Below, piece by piece: positions 43,201-53,098 of a stretch of DNA of 64,000 nt. The position numbers and the translations under genes are program-made. Under the pieces are notes generated by a model, which saw only the letters and a list, made by a program, of their open reading frames with translations, did not search any database and had not been told where the DNA came from. Every line of letters begins with the position of its first letter. The first letter of the stretch is position 1. The DNA is from Crotalaria pallida (taxonomy: Eukaryota; Streptophyta; Magnoliopsida; Fabales; Fabaceae). The stretch is taken from the NCBI GenBank assembly GCA_037953625.1, contig CM075649.1, positions 70,029,290-70,093,289 of the forward strand, given 5' to 3'.

Positions 43201-46200
43201 TGTTTAGGATCATTCTAATGGTTCTTATAAGTCTTAATACACCTTCCTAGACCATTCTAAGCCTTTAGAATACTCTCTTCACCATTCTACACTTGTTAGA
43301 ACCTCCAAGGACTCATGCTACACCCTCTACGTCCCTTGGGGACTCAAGCATTGTTTAGGATCATACTAATGGTTCTTATAAGTCCAAATACATATTCCTA
43401 GACCATTCTAAGCCTTTAGAATACTCTCTTAACCATTCTACAGGTTTAGAACCTCCAAGGACTCATGCTACACCCTCTACGTCCCTTGGTGTACCAAGCA
43501 ATGTTTAGGATCATTCTAATGGTTCTTATAAGTCCTAATACACCTTCCTAGACCATTCTAAGCCTTTAGAATACTCTCTTCACCATTCTACACTTGTTAG
43601 AACCTCCAAGGACTCATGCTACACCCTCTACGTCCCTTGGGGACTCAAGCATTGTTTAGGATCATTCTAATGGTTCTTATAAGTCCAAATACATATTCCT
43701 AGACCATTCTAAGCCTTTAGAATACTCTCTTAACAATTCTACACTTCTTAGAACATCCAAGGACTCGTGCTGCACCCTCTACGTCCCTTGGTGTACCAAG
43801 CAATGTTTAGGATCATTCTAATGGTTCTTATAAGTCTTAATACACCTTCCTAGACCATTCTAAGCCTTTAGAATACTCTCTTCACCATTCTACACTTGTT
43901 AAAACCTCCAAGGACTCATGCTACACCCTCTACGTCCCTTGAGGACTCAAGTATTGTTTAGGATCATTCTAATGGTTCTTATAAGTCCTAATACACATTC
44001 CTAGACCATTCTAAGCCTTTAGAATACTCTCTTAACCATTCTACACTTGTTAGAACATCCAAGGACTCGTGTTGTACCCTCTACGTCCCTTGGTGTACCA
44101 AGCAATGTTTAGGATCATTCTAATGGTTCTTATAAGTCTTAACACACCTTCCTAGACCATTCTAAGCCTTTAGAATACTCTCTTCACCATTCTACACTTG
44201 TTAAAACCTCCAAGGACTCATGCTACACCCTCTACGTCCCTTGAGGACTCAAGTATTGTTTAGGATCATTCTAATGGTTCTTATAAGTCCTAATACACAT
44301 TCCTAGACCATTCTAAGCCTTTAGAATACTCTCTTAACCATTCTACACTTGTTAGAACATCCAAGGACTCGTGCTGTACCCTCTACGTCCCTTGGTGTAC
44401 CAAGCAATGTTTAGGATCATTCTAATGGTTCTTATAAGTCTTAACACACCTTCCTAGACCATTCTAAGCCTTTAGAATACTCTCTTAACTATTCTACACT
44501 TGTTAGAACATCCAAGGACTCGTGCTACACCCTCTACGTCCTTTGGGGTACCAAGCAATGTTTAGGATCATTCTAATGGTTCTTATAAGTCCTAATACAC
44601 ATTCCTAGACCATTCTAAGCCTTTAGAATACTCTCTTAACCATTCTACACTTGTTAGAACATCCAAGGACTCGTGCTACACCCTCTACGTCCCTTGGTGT
44701 ACCAAGCAATGTTTAGGATCATTCTAATGGTTCTTATAAGTCTTAATACACCTTCCTAGACCATTCTAAGCCTTTAGAATACTCTCTTCACCATTCTACA
44801 CTTGTTAGAACCTCCAAGGACTCATGCTACACCCTCTACGTCCCTTGAGGACTCAAGTATTGTTTAGGATTATTCTAATGGTTCTTATAAGTCCTAATAC
44901 ACATTCCTAGACCATTCTAAGCCTTTAGAATACTCTCTTAACCATTCTACACTTGTTAGAACATCCAAGGACTCGTGCTACACCCTCTACGTCCTTTAGG
45001 GTACCAAGCAATGTTTAGGATCATTGTAATGGTTCTTATAAGTCCTAATACACGTTCCTAGACCATTCTAAGCCTTTAGAATACTCTCTTCACCATTCTA
45101 CACTTGTTAGAACCTCCAAGGACTCATGCTACACCCTCTACGTCCCTTGAGGACTCAAGTATTGTTTAGGATCATTCTAATGGTTCTTGTAAGTCCTAAT
45201 ACACATTCCTAGACAATTCTATGCCTTTAGAATACTCTCTTAACCATTCTACACTTGTTAGAACCTCCAAGGACTCATGCTACACGCTCTACATCCCTCG
45301 GGGACTCAAGCATTGTTTAGGATCATTCTAATGGTTCTTATAAGTCCTAATACACATTCCAAGACCATTCTAAGCCTTTAGAATACTCTCTTAACCATTC
45401 TACACTTGTTAGAACATCCAAGGACTCGTGCTACACCCTCTACGTCCCTTGAGGACTCAAGTATTGTTTAGGATCATTCTAATGGTTCTTGTAAGTCCTA
45501 ATACACATTCCTAGACAATTCTATGCCTTTAGAATACTCTCTTAACCATTCTACACTTGTTAGAACCTCCAAGGACTCATGCTACACGCTCTACGTCACT
45601 CGGGGACTCAAGCATTGTTTAGGATCATTCTAATGGTTCTTATAAGTCCTAATACACATTCCTAGACCATTCTAAGCCTTTAGAATACTCTCTTAACCAT
45701 TCTACACTTGTTAGAACATCCAAGGACTCGTGCTACACCCTCTACGTCCTTTGGGGTACCAAGCAATGTTTAGGATCATTCTAATGGTTCTTATAAGTCC
45801 TAATACACATTCCTAGACCATTCTAAACCTTTAGAATACTCTCTTAACCATTCTACACTTGTTAGAACATCCAAGGACTCGTGCTACACCCTCTACGTCC
45901 CTTGGTGTACCAAGCAATGTTTAGGATCATTCTAATGGTTCTTATAAGTCCTAATACACCTTCCTAGACCATTCTAAGCCTTTAGAATACTCTCTTCACC
46001 ATTCTACACTTGTTAGAACCTCCAAGGACTCATGCTACACCCTCTACGTCCCTCGGGGACTCAAGCATTGTTTAGGATCATTCTAATGGTTCTTATAAGT
46101 CCAAATACACATTCCTAGACCATTCTAAGCCTTTAGAATACTCTCTTAACCATTCTACACTAGTTAGAACATCCAAGGACTCGTGCTACACCCTCTACGT

Positions 46201-47117
46201 CCTTTGGGGTACCAAGCAATGTTTAGGATCATTCTAATGGTTCTTATAAGTCCAAATACATATTCCTAGACCATTCTAAGCCTTTAGAATACTCTCTTAA
46301 CCATTCTACACCTTTTAGAACCTCCAAGGACTCGTGCTACACCCTCTACGTCCTTTGGGGTACCAAGCAATGTTTAGGATCATTCTAATGGTTCTTATAA
46401 GTCCTAATACACATTCCTAGACCATTCTAAGCCTTTAGAATACTCTCTTAACCATTCTACACTTGTTAGAACATCGAAGGACTCGTGCTACACCCTCTAC
46501 GTCCCTTGGTGTACCAAGCAATGTTTTGGATCATTCTAATTGTTCTTATAAGTCCTAATACACATTCCTAGACCATTCTAAGCCTTTAGAATACTCTCTT
46601 AACTATTATACACTTGTTAAAACCTAAAAGGACTCATGCTACACCCTCTACGTCCCTTGGGGACTGAAGCATTGTTCAGGATCATTCTAATGGTTCTTAT
46701 AAGTCCAAATACATATTCCTAGACCATTCTAAGCCTTTAGAATACTCTCTTAACCATTCAACACTTGTTAGAACCTCCAAGGACTCGTGCTACACCCTAT
46801 ACGTACTTTGGGGTACCAAGCAATGTTTAGGATCATTCTAATGGTTCTTATAAGTCCTAATACACATTCCTAGACCATTCTAAGCCTTTAGAATACTCTC
46901 TTAACCATTCTACACTTGTTAGAACCTCCAAGGACTCATGGTACACGCTCTACGTCCCTTGCGGACTCAAGCATTGTTTAGGATCATTCTAATGGTTCTT
47001 ATAAGTCCAAATACATATTCCTAGACCATTCTAAGCCTTTAGAATACTCTCTTAACCATTCTACACTTGTTAGAACCTCCAAGGACTCGTGCTACACCCT
47101 CTACGTCACTTGGGGTA

Positions 47118-47122
47118 TCGAG
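47118..47122 (+). other. Left target-site duplication TCGAG
   Basis: The five bases TCGAG immediately precede the TG that begins the 5' LTR and are repeated directly after the CA that ends the 3' LTR. They come from a satellite junction of the GGTATCGAGCAATG type, a variant of the common GGTACCGAGCAATG. A 5-bp duplication is the standard footprint of a Ty3/gypsy integrase. Confidence 0.97.
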
Positions 47123-47376
47123 TGTGAGACCCGCAATTTTACCCAATTTATTTGTGACTTTATAATTAAAATTAGGAAATTATGCTTGATTTTGATGTCT
47201 GGATTTAATTAAAAATATATATATTTATATATATACATGTGACATATATAGGTATATATATTATATACCAATGTTTTCCCTAGCCTATTTAAATAAATTA
47301 TTTTAAGGTAAAGTATTTGATTTAAATGATTTTAAAAGATGAAATGAATTTTGATGGATTAGAGTATCCTATCTTT

Positions 47377-47457
47377 AGAAATTCATATCTTTTCAACCGT
47401 ACGTCGAAAAATTACAAATGATATGTCAAAACGATCGTATCGAAACGTAGATTATGA
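47377..47457 (+). repeat. U3 internal repeat, copy 1
   Basis: A motif of about 80 bp contains, in order, AAATTCATA, TTTCAACCGTA, AAAATTACAAAT, ATGATCGTAT-like and GAAACGTAGAAT-like blocks. The same order appears 356 bp downstream at 47733-47813 with about 70% similarity by eye. Duplicated blocks in U3 can act as enhancers in LTR elements; that function is inference here. Confidence 0.7.
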
Positions 47458-47732
47458 AAATGGAAAGCTTTGATTTTTATTTTTGAGTTTTAGAAATTTT
47501 ATCACTGCTGCAATAGAAACGAATTTTTGAGTTTTAAGAACCAATGTATGGTTTTAATGCATTTAATAACCTTTTGACTATAGTTTATTTTATTTTAAAA
47601 ATGAAAAATACATTTCTGAAGTTGTATATGGTACTATTATTTAAATAAAATGTATTTTCGTATTTTTAGTATTTTTTAAATTTTTGGAAAACTTAGAAAG
47701 TGTATTTTTTGAAGAAATGATCTTAGAACTTC

Positions 47733-47813
47733 AAAAATTCATAACTTTCAAACCGTAAATCCAAAAATTACAAAATTTATATGAAAATGATCGTATTGAA
47801 ATGTAGAATCTTA
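47733..47813 (+). repeat. U3 internal repeat, copy 2
   Basis: This is the diverged second copy of the motif at 47377-47457, with matching blocks AAATTCATAAC, TTTCAAACCGTA, CCAAAAATTACAAA, GATCGTATTGAAA and GTAGAATCTTA. Both copies are also in the 3' LTR, so the duplication predates this insertion. Confidence 0.7.
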
Positions 47814-48175
47814 ATATGTAAAAATAAAATTTTTATTTTTCTGTTTGCGAAAATTTTTGTACAGTAGGTAGAAAATCAAATTTTAAATAATTAAGTGATT
47901 GGGTAATTATGTAGGCACCTCCACAATGAACCAATGAGAAATTTTCTCTCCTATTTTTAATATATTCACCATCCAAAAAATTAGAGGAAAGAGGGGAAGA
48001 ATAGTTCTGAAGTTTGTGAGAATAATCCTTGAATTAAAATGCTTTAGGAATCAACAAAGTTACATTTAATGCTAGTTCATGTTCCAAGTAGTATTTGAAA
48101 ATTTTTGAATGGAACTTGATGAAGGGGGCACGAAATTAGGTCAGAAAAATGAAGGGAAATGCATCTCCAAACACC

Positions 48176-48183
48176 TATATATA
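48176..48183 (+). promoter_or_regulatory. TATA box of the 5' LTR (TATATATA)
   Basis: CACCTATATATAGAGAGCC is an AT-only core in a more mixed context, followed about 30 bp downstream by a CA-rich segment (TTCACACACC, about 48206) suitable for plant transcription initiation. The corresponding 3' LTR site is a consensus TATAAATA. Start-site position is inferred. Confidence 0.7.
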
Positions 48184-48261
48184 GAGAGCCTTAGTTCCAC
48201 ATTTTTCACACACCAACACTTGATAGTTTTACAAGAGAAAAAATGAAATTCTAAGAGAGAA

Positions 48262-48281
48262 AGAGAGAGAGAGAGAGAGAG
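48262..48281 (+). repeat. (AG)n microsatellite in the LTR leader
   Basis: A pure AG dinucleotide run of about ten units lies shortly after the predicted transcription start, followed by GGGACGTG. The 3' LTR copy near 55685 is shorter by about four units, a normal slippage difference. Confidence 0.85.
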
Positions 48282-48762
48282 GGACGTGTAAAGCTAGGAG
48301 GGAGGAAGGAAATTTGCTTGGTTGCTTTGTTGCTTGAAGTTTTCTAAAAAGCTTAAGGAGTAGAGGTAACCCATAATCACTTATTTAATTAAATTTGTTT
48401 ATATTTTGTTTAAACCTTCTCAAATTCTTCTTTAGTTAAAGTTCTAAAATTTTATTTTCATTTTAATGTTGTTCTTGAATATATGAAATTATTCTTAAGT
48501 CATATGAATTAAGAATAAGAAAAGGGACACAAAAAGAGTGTTTAAAGGGATTTATCTCCCCTTTTCTTAAATTCTTAATATGGCTAATTGTTTTTGATGA
48601 GTTTAATTTAATTATTTCTGGGTTTATTTTAGTTCTAATATCATATGAAGTATAGAAATTTTGAATGGTTAAATAAGTTTTTATTCATTGTCTTTTTAAT
48701 TGTTTTACTTCTTTGTGTTAATGAATAATAAGCAATAAGTAAGTAATAATAGAAAAATTTCA

Positions 48763-48929
48763 ATTTCTGGTATTTATGTATATATATGGACCGTAGCACA
48801 TATTAAAAAAATTAAGGATTTATTTGTGTATTTTAGTATGTGTATTATATTGTGTTTATTAAAATAAAAAGGAATAGAAAATAAGTAAAAGAATTAAAAA
48901 GGACTTTGTATTTTCTTTTTTCTGGGCGT

Positions 48930-48966
<37 letters not shown>

Positions 48967-50176
48967 GTATATGTATTATATTATATGTTGTATTGAATAT
49001 GTACTTGAGTTTTGGTTAGTCTCTAAAAAGAATGAGTATTTTCCTTAAAGTAGAAGTAAAATTAAAGTGATTTAATGGAACTAAGAATGGTTTTTGAAAA
49101 TAAAATAATATTATGGAAAATATTAATGCAAATGAAGTATATGGAATTATATGTTATGGAATTTTTCTATGTAATTGTTATTGTTTGATTTTATTTGATT
49201 TTCTGTTGTCTGGACTTGAGTTTGATAAGAACAATTAGTAATTGAATATGAAAAAAAAAAAAATTTTCTGGAAAAATAATAATTATAGACCGCGAGGTCT
49301 ATTGTACTATTCTAAGAAATTTTTGTAATTTATTTGTTGCATGATTTGTAGTTAAATTATAGTTGACTGTTTAAAAGAAATAGGAAAAATGGTAGTTGTT
49401 ATAAACCTATAAGAACATGTATTTTTGATTAATTGTATGAGTATGTGGTTGATGTGTTTATAAATGTTAGTTGCTGGAAAAAGTGAATTATTTTCTAAAA
49501 GAGATCTATTTTATATTTTGTTAATGATTAAAACTCTTGTTTTGAGTATATAAAGTGATGTAATTATATTATATAGATGTTTTAGGAATTAAAAATGTTT
49601 TTTCCTAATTTTCTAGTGCTAGTCGAATTTTAGAGAAATAGAAATTAAATTTATTGAATTTTTCTAATTGATTTGATGATTGCTTTAGTATGTTTATGGA
49701 ATATATTATATGTTTATATGGAAAAGATTAATCTTGGAAGTTTTATTTTAATTCTGGAAATTTGATCTTTATTCTGAAAAATTTATTTATTTAAGACCCC
49801 AAGTAATTATTTTTGAGAATGTTAGTGATACCTTGTTTATATGTAAAAATGTAATGTAGAAACAAATAGAATAAGTGTTTTTGATTAATTACTTTGATTA
49901 TATAAAAAAATTAAGTTGCTGTCCAGAATTTTTAATAGTGAAAAGTAATATTTTATTTGAAATATTGGTATTTTTAAAGTTTGTAGCATAAGTAGGAATT
50001 ATGTATAATTGTATATAATTGTTTTGGATTGTTTACTTGAACTTCTTGAATTGATGCAACTTTTCTGTGGCTGTACAGCAGATGCAACTATTTTATTTTG
50101 TTTGAATTTAGTCATTTTATTATAGTAGAAATAATAATAAGAATTTAGGAAAAATCGGCATGTGTTTTCGATGTTC
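48763..50176 (+). other. 1,414-bp segment present only in the 5' LTR
   Basis: Alignment of the LTRs shows continuous matching up to AAAATTTCA (48762, matching 56194) and again from TGTTTAAGAGG (50177, matching 56195). The intervening 1,414 bp has no counterpart in the 3' LTR. It is AT-rich and non-coding and includes the (AT)n run. Since LTRs are copied from one template, the difference arose after or during this insertion, or by exchange with another family member. Confidence 0.93.
48933..48964 (+). repeat. (AT)n microsatellite
   Basis: A run of about sixteen AT units follows GGGCGTGTG and precedes ACGTATATG. It lies inside the 1,414-bp block found only in the 5' LTR. Confidence 0.9.
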
Positions 50177-50950
50177 TGTTTAAGAGGAATTGAATTTTTA
50201 AGTTTGTGTATGTATGCTGTCCAAAACTAAGAAAAGTGTATGAAATTCATGTTATGAGTTGTTCTTAAATGATTAAGTATATGTTAATTTTTTTAAGTAT
50301 GAATGTTTAGGACAAAAAGTGGATTTTTAAAAGTATTTGTAAGTAAGATTTTGTATGTGCTTGGAATAAGTGTGAATATCTATAAAAGTTATTTTGTAAA
50401 AAAATTAATTATGTGAATATACGGATATTTGAGAGTGAATTTGCTGTAATTTAGTTGTGGTCCTTAACTTAATCTAATTTATGATAGAAAAAGTATTTTG
50501 GACTTGAATGCTTGAGTTTACTTCTTATTTAAGTATATATATAACATGATTTTTGCAAAACTGGTTTACTGCTTGCATCAAAAGAAAAATACCTTAAAGT
50601 CATGCTAGTTTAAACATGGTAGTTGTTATATAAGCAATGTATTGTGGTTTTTATGAAAATAAAAATGTATTCTTAAAGGTTTTCAAATATTGGAATGAGT
50701 TTTAAATTATGTTTTGTAAAGAGGATTTATTGAATTTAAAAAAAAAAAAGAATTATTTTACAGAATATCTGATGTCTTAAAAAGGATTTATGTTTTAAAG
50801 AGGATTTTTATTTTAAGGGACTTTGGGTTAGTCTTTACGTAAAGGTAGTATAAGGTATTCAATTAGATATTAATTGTATGTCGTTCATCATAAGGAATCA
50901 AAAAGAGAAGCCTTCTTAAGACATAATGGCATGTAGGGTAATATTAGGAC

Positions 50951-50977
50951 GTTCCGTATCATCTCAAAGGTCGGAAC
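50951..50977 (+). other. Stem-loop 1 in the LTR leader
   Basis: GTTCCG at 50951-50956 pairs with CGGAAC at 50972-50977, a six-base perfect stem with a 15-base loop. It is retained in the 3' LTR at 57036-57062. It lies 24 bp before a second stem-loop. A role in RNA packaging, translation or stability is possible but unproven. Confidence 0.55.
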
Positions 50978-51001
50978 TAGGGATCTATCGGGTGAGTAGT
51001 A

Positions 51002-51032
51002 GAACGGCAATTGTGTGAGTCCCCCGCCGTTC
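51002..51032 (+). other. Stem-loop 2 in the LTR leader
   Basis: GAACGGC at 51002-51008 pairs with GCCGTTC at 51026-51032, giving a seven-base GC-rich stem. The 3' LTR copy (57087-57119) has two extra loop bases but identical arms, as expected if the stem matters or simply because divergence is low. Confidence 0.6.
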
Positions 51033-51308
51033 CTACGAAAACACGGTCCCTTTATAATGATTTTATATGTTATGGATTCTGATTTATTATGATGTTGGTT
51101 TTAATATTATGAGGTATATATATTGTTAAATTGTTAATAATAACATGTCTGGCGTACATGTTATATAAACCTGTTATTGGAAAATAATTGATTGATATGA
51201 TGTTATATTAAGAATTGATTAAAGGCTTTATGGTTAAGGAATTGATACGAAATCTTTATGGAAATTTATAAAATTTAGTAATGTTATTCCCTGATCGCAC
51301 TGTCAAAG

Positions 51309-51344
51309 TGACGTACTTGATCATTAAGTTTTGCCGGACACGTG
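51309..51344 (+). promoter_or_regulatory. TGACGT and CACGTG (G-box) cluster inside the LTR
   Basis: TGACGT (51309-51314) and the perfect G-box CACGTG (51339-51344) lie 25 bp apart. Both are core sites for plant bZIP/bHLH factors. They are conserved in the 3' LTR (57395-57400 and 57425-57430). They lie about 3 kb downstream of the TATA box rather than in U3, so they could be chance or an internal control region. Confidence 0.3.
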
Positions 51345-52484
51345 ACTGGAACTCCGTGGTTATGAGCTCAGCTTGGAATTCGCTGTAATTTGGAAGCGTC
51401 CATGAAAAGCTAATCCCTTAGAGGTCGAGACCCGTTAGAAACAAGGTTTAGAATGGGTCGACCACAACTAGGAATGTTAAACTTTTTACTCTTCGATAAC
51501 TTAAAAGACATAGGAACCCTTTATTTTAAACCTTGCGCTGAGAGTGAAGTAGTGGAGAGGAAAGACACCCTGTTTATCTACGGATACTCAGGTATGCTTG
51601 GGGATAGGAGTTCTTCAAGTGATGATTGCAATAGGGGAGGGCAAGGACGGTGAAACGTCAAGAAGCCTCGAGTACTTCTCTAGGCGGGACGGGACTACAA
51701 TGACAAGGTTCATGCAGGAGTCTGGGCTTTCGTCGTAGCGAGGACTGCAGGCCAACTGGAGATAGTGCTGTCGCCCCCTTGAGCAAATCATAGATGGTGA
51801 GAGGGAACCTGAACAGGGCTAGAAGTTCGGTAAGGGTTGGGATTTTGGAAACTTTTATGAAATTAATCTTGTTGACCGCCGGTGTTGGTCACATGAATTT
51901 TTATATCTTACTGACCACTGGCGATGGTATAGCCTTTTCGTTTACCGACTTCGATGCTAGTGTGGCTAAGGTTCCTGTGCGTCCCATCTGCTTTCCGAAC
52001 TAGGATATGGTTGGACTTGTGGAGGAGATGTAACGTGTGTGATATCCATACCTTGCACCTCGGTAATGGTACCCCCTTTTTGATTTACCGATGGTATGAA
52101 ACTTAGAGACTAAAGATAATATAACGACTATAGTTTTTAAGAGGTATAACATTTAGTGGGAAAAGATTTTATGGTAACAAATGCAATAAGATCGATAACG
52201 ATAATAATGATGTACATGTTTGTGTGGTCTTAATATTCCCCTATGGTAAGCCCACGCCGTCGACGATAATATCGTTCGGAAGTGCTTACTCTCTCTGTTT
52301 CCCTTTCCTGTGGACATTGGGGAACAATGTTCACAGATGACAGATCAAGTAGTAGTTCGAGTAGTAGTTGCTCAAGTTGGAAGAGGATCATAGGATGACG
52401 CATCATACAAGGAGGAAGCAGAAGCGGCAATCGAGGAATATTCTAGACACTTGCAAGGGGAGATAGCAATGAAGACTTGTAGTA

Positions 52485-52520
52485 TAAGATAGGATAGTCT
52501 TTGCTTTGTATCCTATCTTA
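52485..52520 (+). terminator. Perfect 12-bp hairpin upstream of the poly(A) signal, 5' LTR
   Basis: TAAGATAGGATA (52485-52496) and TATCCTATCTTA (52509-52520) are perfect inverted repeats around a 12-base loop. The hairpin sits about 68 bp upstream of the AATAAA at 52588. The identical structure is in the 3' LTR. Being close to the inferred transcript 3' end, it may shape polyadenylation or the R-region strand transfer; this is inference. 'Terminator' is used only as the nearest category. Confidence 0.6.
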
Positions 52521-52587
52521 AGGTGATTAGGACATGATTAATCTGTCCCAAATGTAACCCCAGTTGTAATATGAATTATTTTAATGG

Positions 52588-52593
52588 AATAAA
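52588..52593 (+). terminator. Poly(A) signal AATAAA, 5' LTR
   Basis: AATGGAATAAAAGAAG contains AATAAA about 315 bp before the LTR end, preceded by TTGTAATATG and a T-rich stretch. If used, it places the end of R near 52610 and makes R about 4.4 kb long. Plant polyadenylation signals are degenerate, so other sites are possible. Confidence 0.5.
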
Positions 52594-52911
52594 AGAAGTT
52601 CTTTTTGATTAGGTATGAAGTTCATTTAAAGTAATTAAACTACTTTCCGCAAATTAACCATCGACTAAATATGACATTGATAAAATGAGTTTTTGAAAAT
52701 ATGTTGGAGGATAACATCTCTTTTTGGAAATAGAATTTTATGACGTGAGTCTAAGTACCAAACATTTTTTGTAAACCAAATGAATCATATTGTATTTATG
52801 AAAATCTTGTGGTAGAAGAATTAAACGGAATTGATTTTGATAAAGTAATAAAAAAAAATGGAGCAAATTTTTAGTGAAAATTCTAAATCCAAATCGGGGT
52901 GTTACATTTAG

Positions 52912-52923
52912 TGGTATCAGAGC
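52912..52923 (+). other. Primer-binding site for initiator tRNA-Met
   Basis: TGGTATCAGAGC lies five bases after the 5' LTR and is the exact complement of the 3' end of plant initiator tRNA-Met including CCA. This is the usual minus-strand primer of plant Ty3/gypsy chromoviruses. The match ends after 12 bases, which is a normal length for plant elements. Confidence 0.93.
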
Positions 52924-52929
52924 GATGGT

Positions 52930-53056
52930 TGTCCTTAGTGGCCTTAAGCATAGTCTTACAAGCTTTCTTGTGTGACTCTGTTTGTTAGTATGTAGGGTGA
53001 ATGTCCTTTGTGGCTTAAAGCATAGCCTTATATGCTTTTCTTGTATGATCCTCTGC
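52930..53056 (+). repeat. Two imperfect ~53-bp direct repeats in the leader between PBS and gag
   Basis: The segment starting TGTCCTTAGTGGCCTTAAGC at 52930 is repeated at 53002, starting TGTCCTTTGTGGCTTAAAGC. Both continue with CATAGYCTTA, GCTTT-TCTTGT and end near CTCTG. The offset is 72 bp and similarity about 75% by eye. This is the position where retroelements keep packaging signals, so a duplicated RNA-recognition element is a reasonable guess but not shown. Confidence 0.65.
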
Positions 53057-53098
53057 GTAGTCTAAGACTTAAAACTTCACGTGTGTAGAAGAATCGCA

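Larger units (their letters stand above)
1..47122 (+). repeat. 151-bp satellite DNA array, left arm (about 312 head-to-tail monomers)
   Basis: A tandem array of a 151-bp monomer occupies the entire stretch with no other sequence between copies. Taking TTTAGG as the monomer start, copies begin at 16 and run to 46977, exactly 311 x 151 bp later. Recognisable blocks in order are TTTAGGATCATTCTAATGG, TTATAAGTCC(T/A)AATAC, TTCCTAGACCATTCTAAGCC, TTTAGAATACTCTCTTAACC, ATTCTACACTTGTTAGAACC, AAGGACTCGTGCTACACC and CTCTACGTCCCTTGG, followed by a junction ending in CAAGCA(A/T)TG. All copies lie in the same orientation. Monomers differ by a limited set of recurring substitutions, and these mark higher-order duplications. 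A length near one nucleosome plus a short linker, and extreme homogeneity, fit a centromeric or heterochromatic plant satellite. The centromeric role is inference and cannot be shown from sequence. No gene is present in this stretch. Confidence 0.98.
47123..48175 (+). promoter_or_regulatory. U3 region of the 5' LTR
   Basis: This is a very AT-rich stretch of about 1.05 kb upstream of the TATA box, with no coding signal. It contains an alternating TA tract (about 47213-47265) that can fold on itself, and two diverged copies of an 80-bp motif at 47377-47457 and 47733-47813. The same arrangement is present in the 3' LTR (54546-55598). Transcription of the element should start just downstream of this region. 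Confidence 0.7.
48366..50763 (+). other. Candidate leader intron within the 5' LTR
   Basis: A purine-rich leader ends in GTAGAG|GTAACC, a good plant 5' splice-site match (GT at 48366). About 2.4 kb of very AT- and T-rich, non-coding sequence follows. A good 3' splice site, TTATTTTACAG|AATATC, ends at 50763, after which base composition becomes more balanced. The 3' LTR keeps both sites (GT at 55783, the ACAG near 56779), and the large deletion there falls wholly inside this interval. This is a sequence-only hypothesis; transcript data would be needed. Otherwise the stretch shows nothing but AT-rich sequence. Confidence 0.3.
47123..52906 (+). repeat. 5' LTR (5,784 bp)
   Basis: This is the direct repeat of 54546-58992, bounded by TG and CA. 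The proposed layout is U3 from 47123 to about 48207, with a TATA box at 48176. R is inferred to run from there to just past the AATAAA at 52588, with a short U5 of about 300 bp to 52906. Compared with the 3' LTR it has an extra 1,414 bp (48763-50176) and lacks a 68-bp block present at 56921-56988. Point differences are sparse: I count about nine in the first 1.07 kb. It contains only short uninformative ORFs. The first half is very AT-rich, while about 50.9-52.1 kb is more GC-balanced and includes several stem-loops. Confidence 0.96.

Noticed and set aside
1..47122. CRISPR array
   Set aside because: The repeats are 151 bp and contiguous, with no unique spacers, and they lie in plant-type DNA.
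48763..50176. The 1,414-bp LTR difference as a retro-spliced intron
   Set aside because: The segment begins AATTTCTGG and ends ATGTTC, with no GT...AG ends, so splicing does not explain its absence from the 3' LTR.
51453..52003. Short ATG-started open frames of 66 and 69 codons in the LTR (51453-51653, 51794-52003; copies at 57539-57739, 57880-58089)
   Set aside because: They recur only because the LTR is duplicated. They resemble no known protein and have low-complexity ends, and two substitutions in the first change amino acids. I treat them as chance frames in the more GC-balanced part of the leader, although uORF activity cannot be excluded.
52230..52430. Minus-strand 66-codon frame in the LTR (copy at 58316-58516)
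   Set aside because: It starts with TTG, is leucine/proline-rich and is antisense to a leader segment of short AGTAGTAGTT repeats. There is no supporting signal.
52907..52925. tRNA-like match after the 5' LTR as a tRNA gene
   Set aside because: Only 12 bases complementary to the tRNA-Met 3' end are present. This is a primer-binding site, not a tRNA gene.
53081..53098. Upstream extension of gag by six codons from GTG at 53081
   Set aside because: No ATG exists between the in-frame stop TAA at 53063 and the ATG at 53099. The latter has a strong initiation context and gives the familiar MARR-type Gag start.
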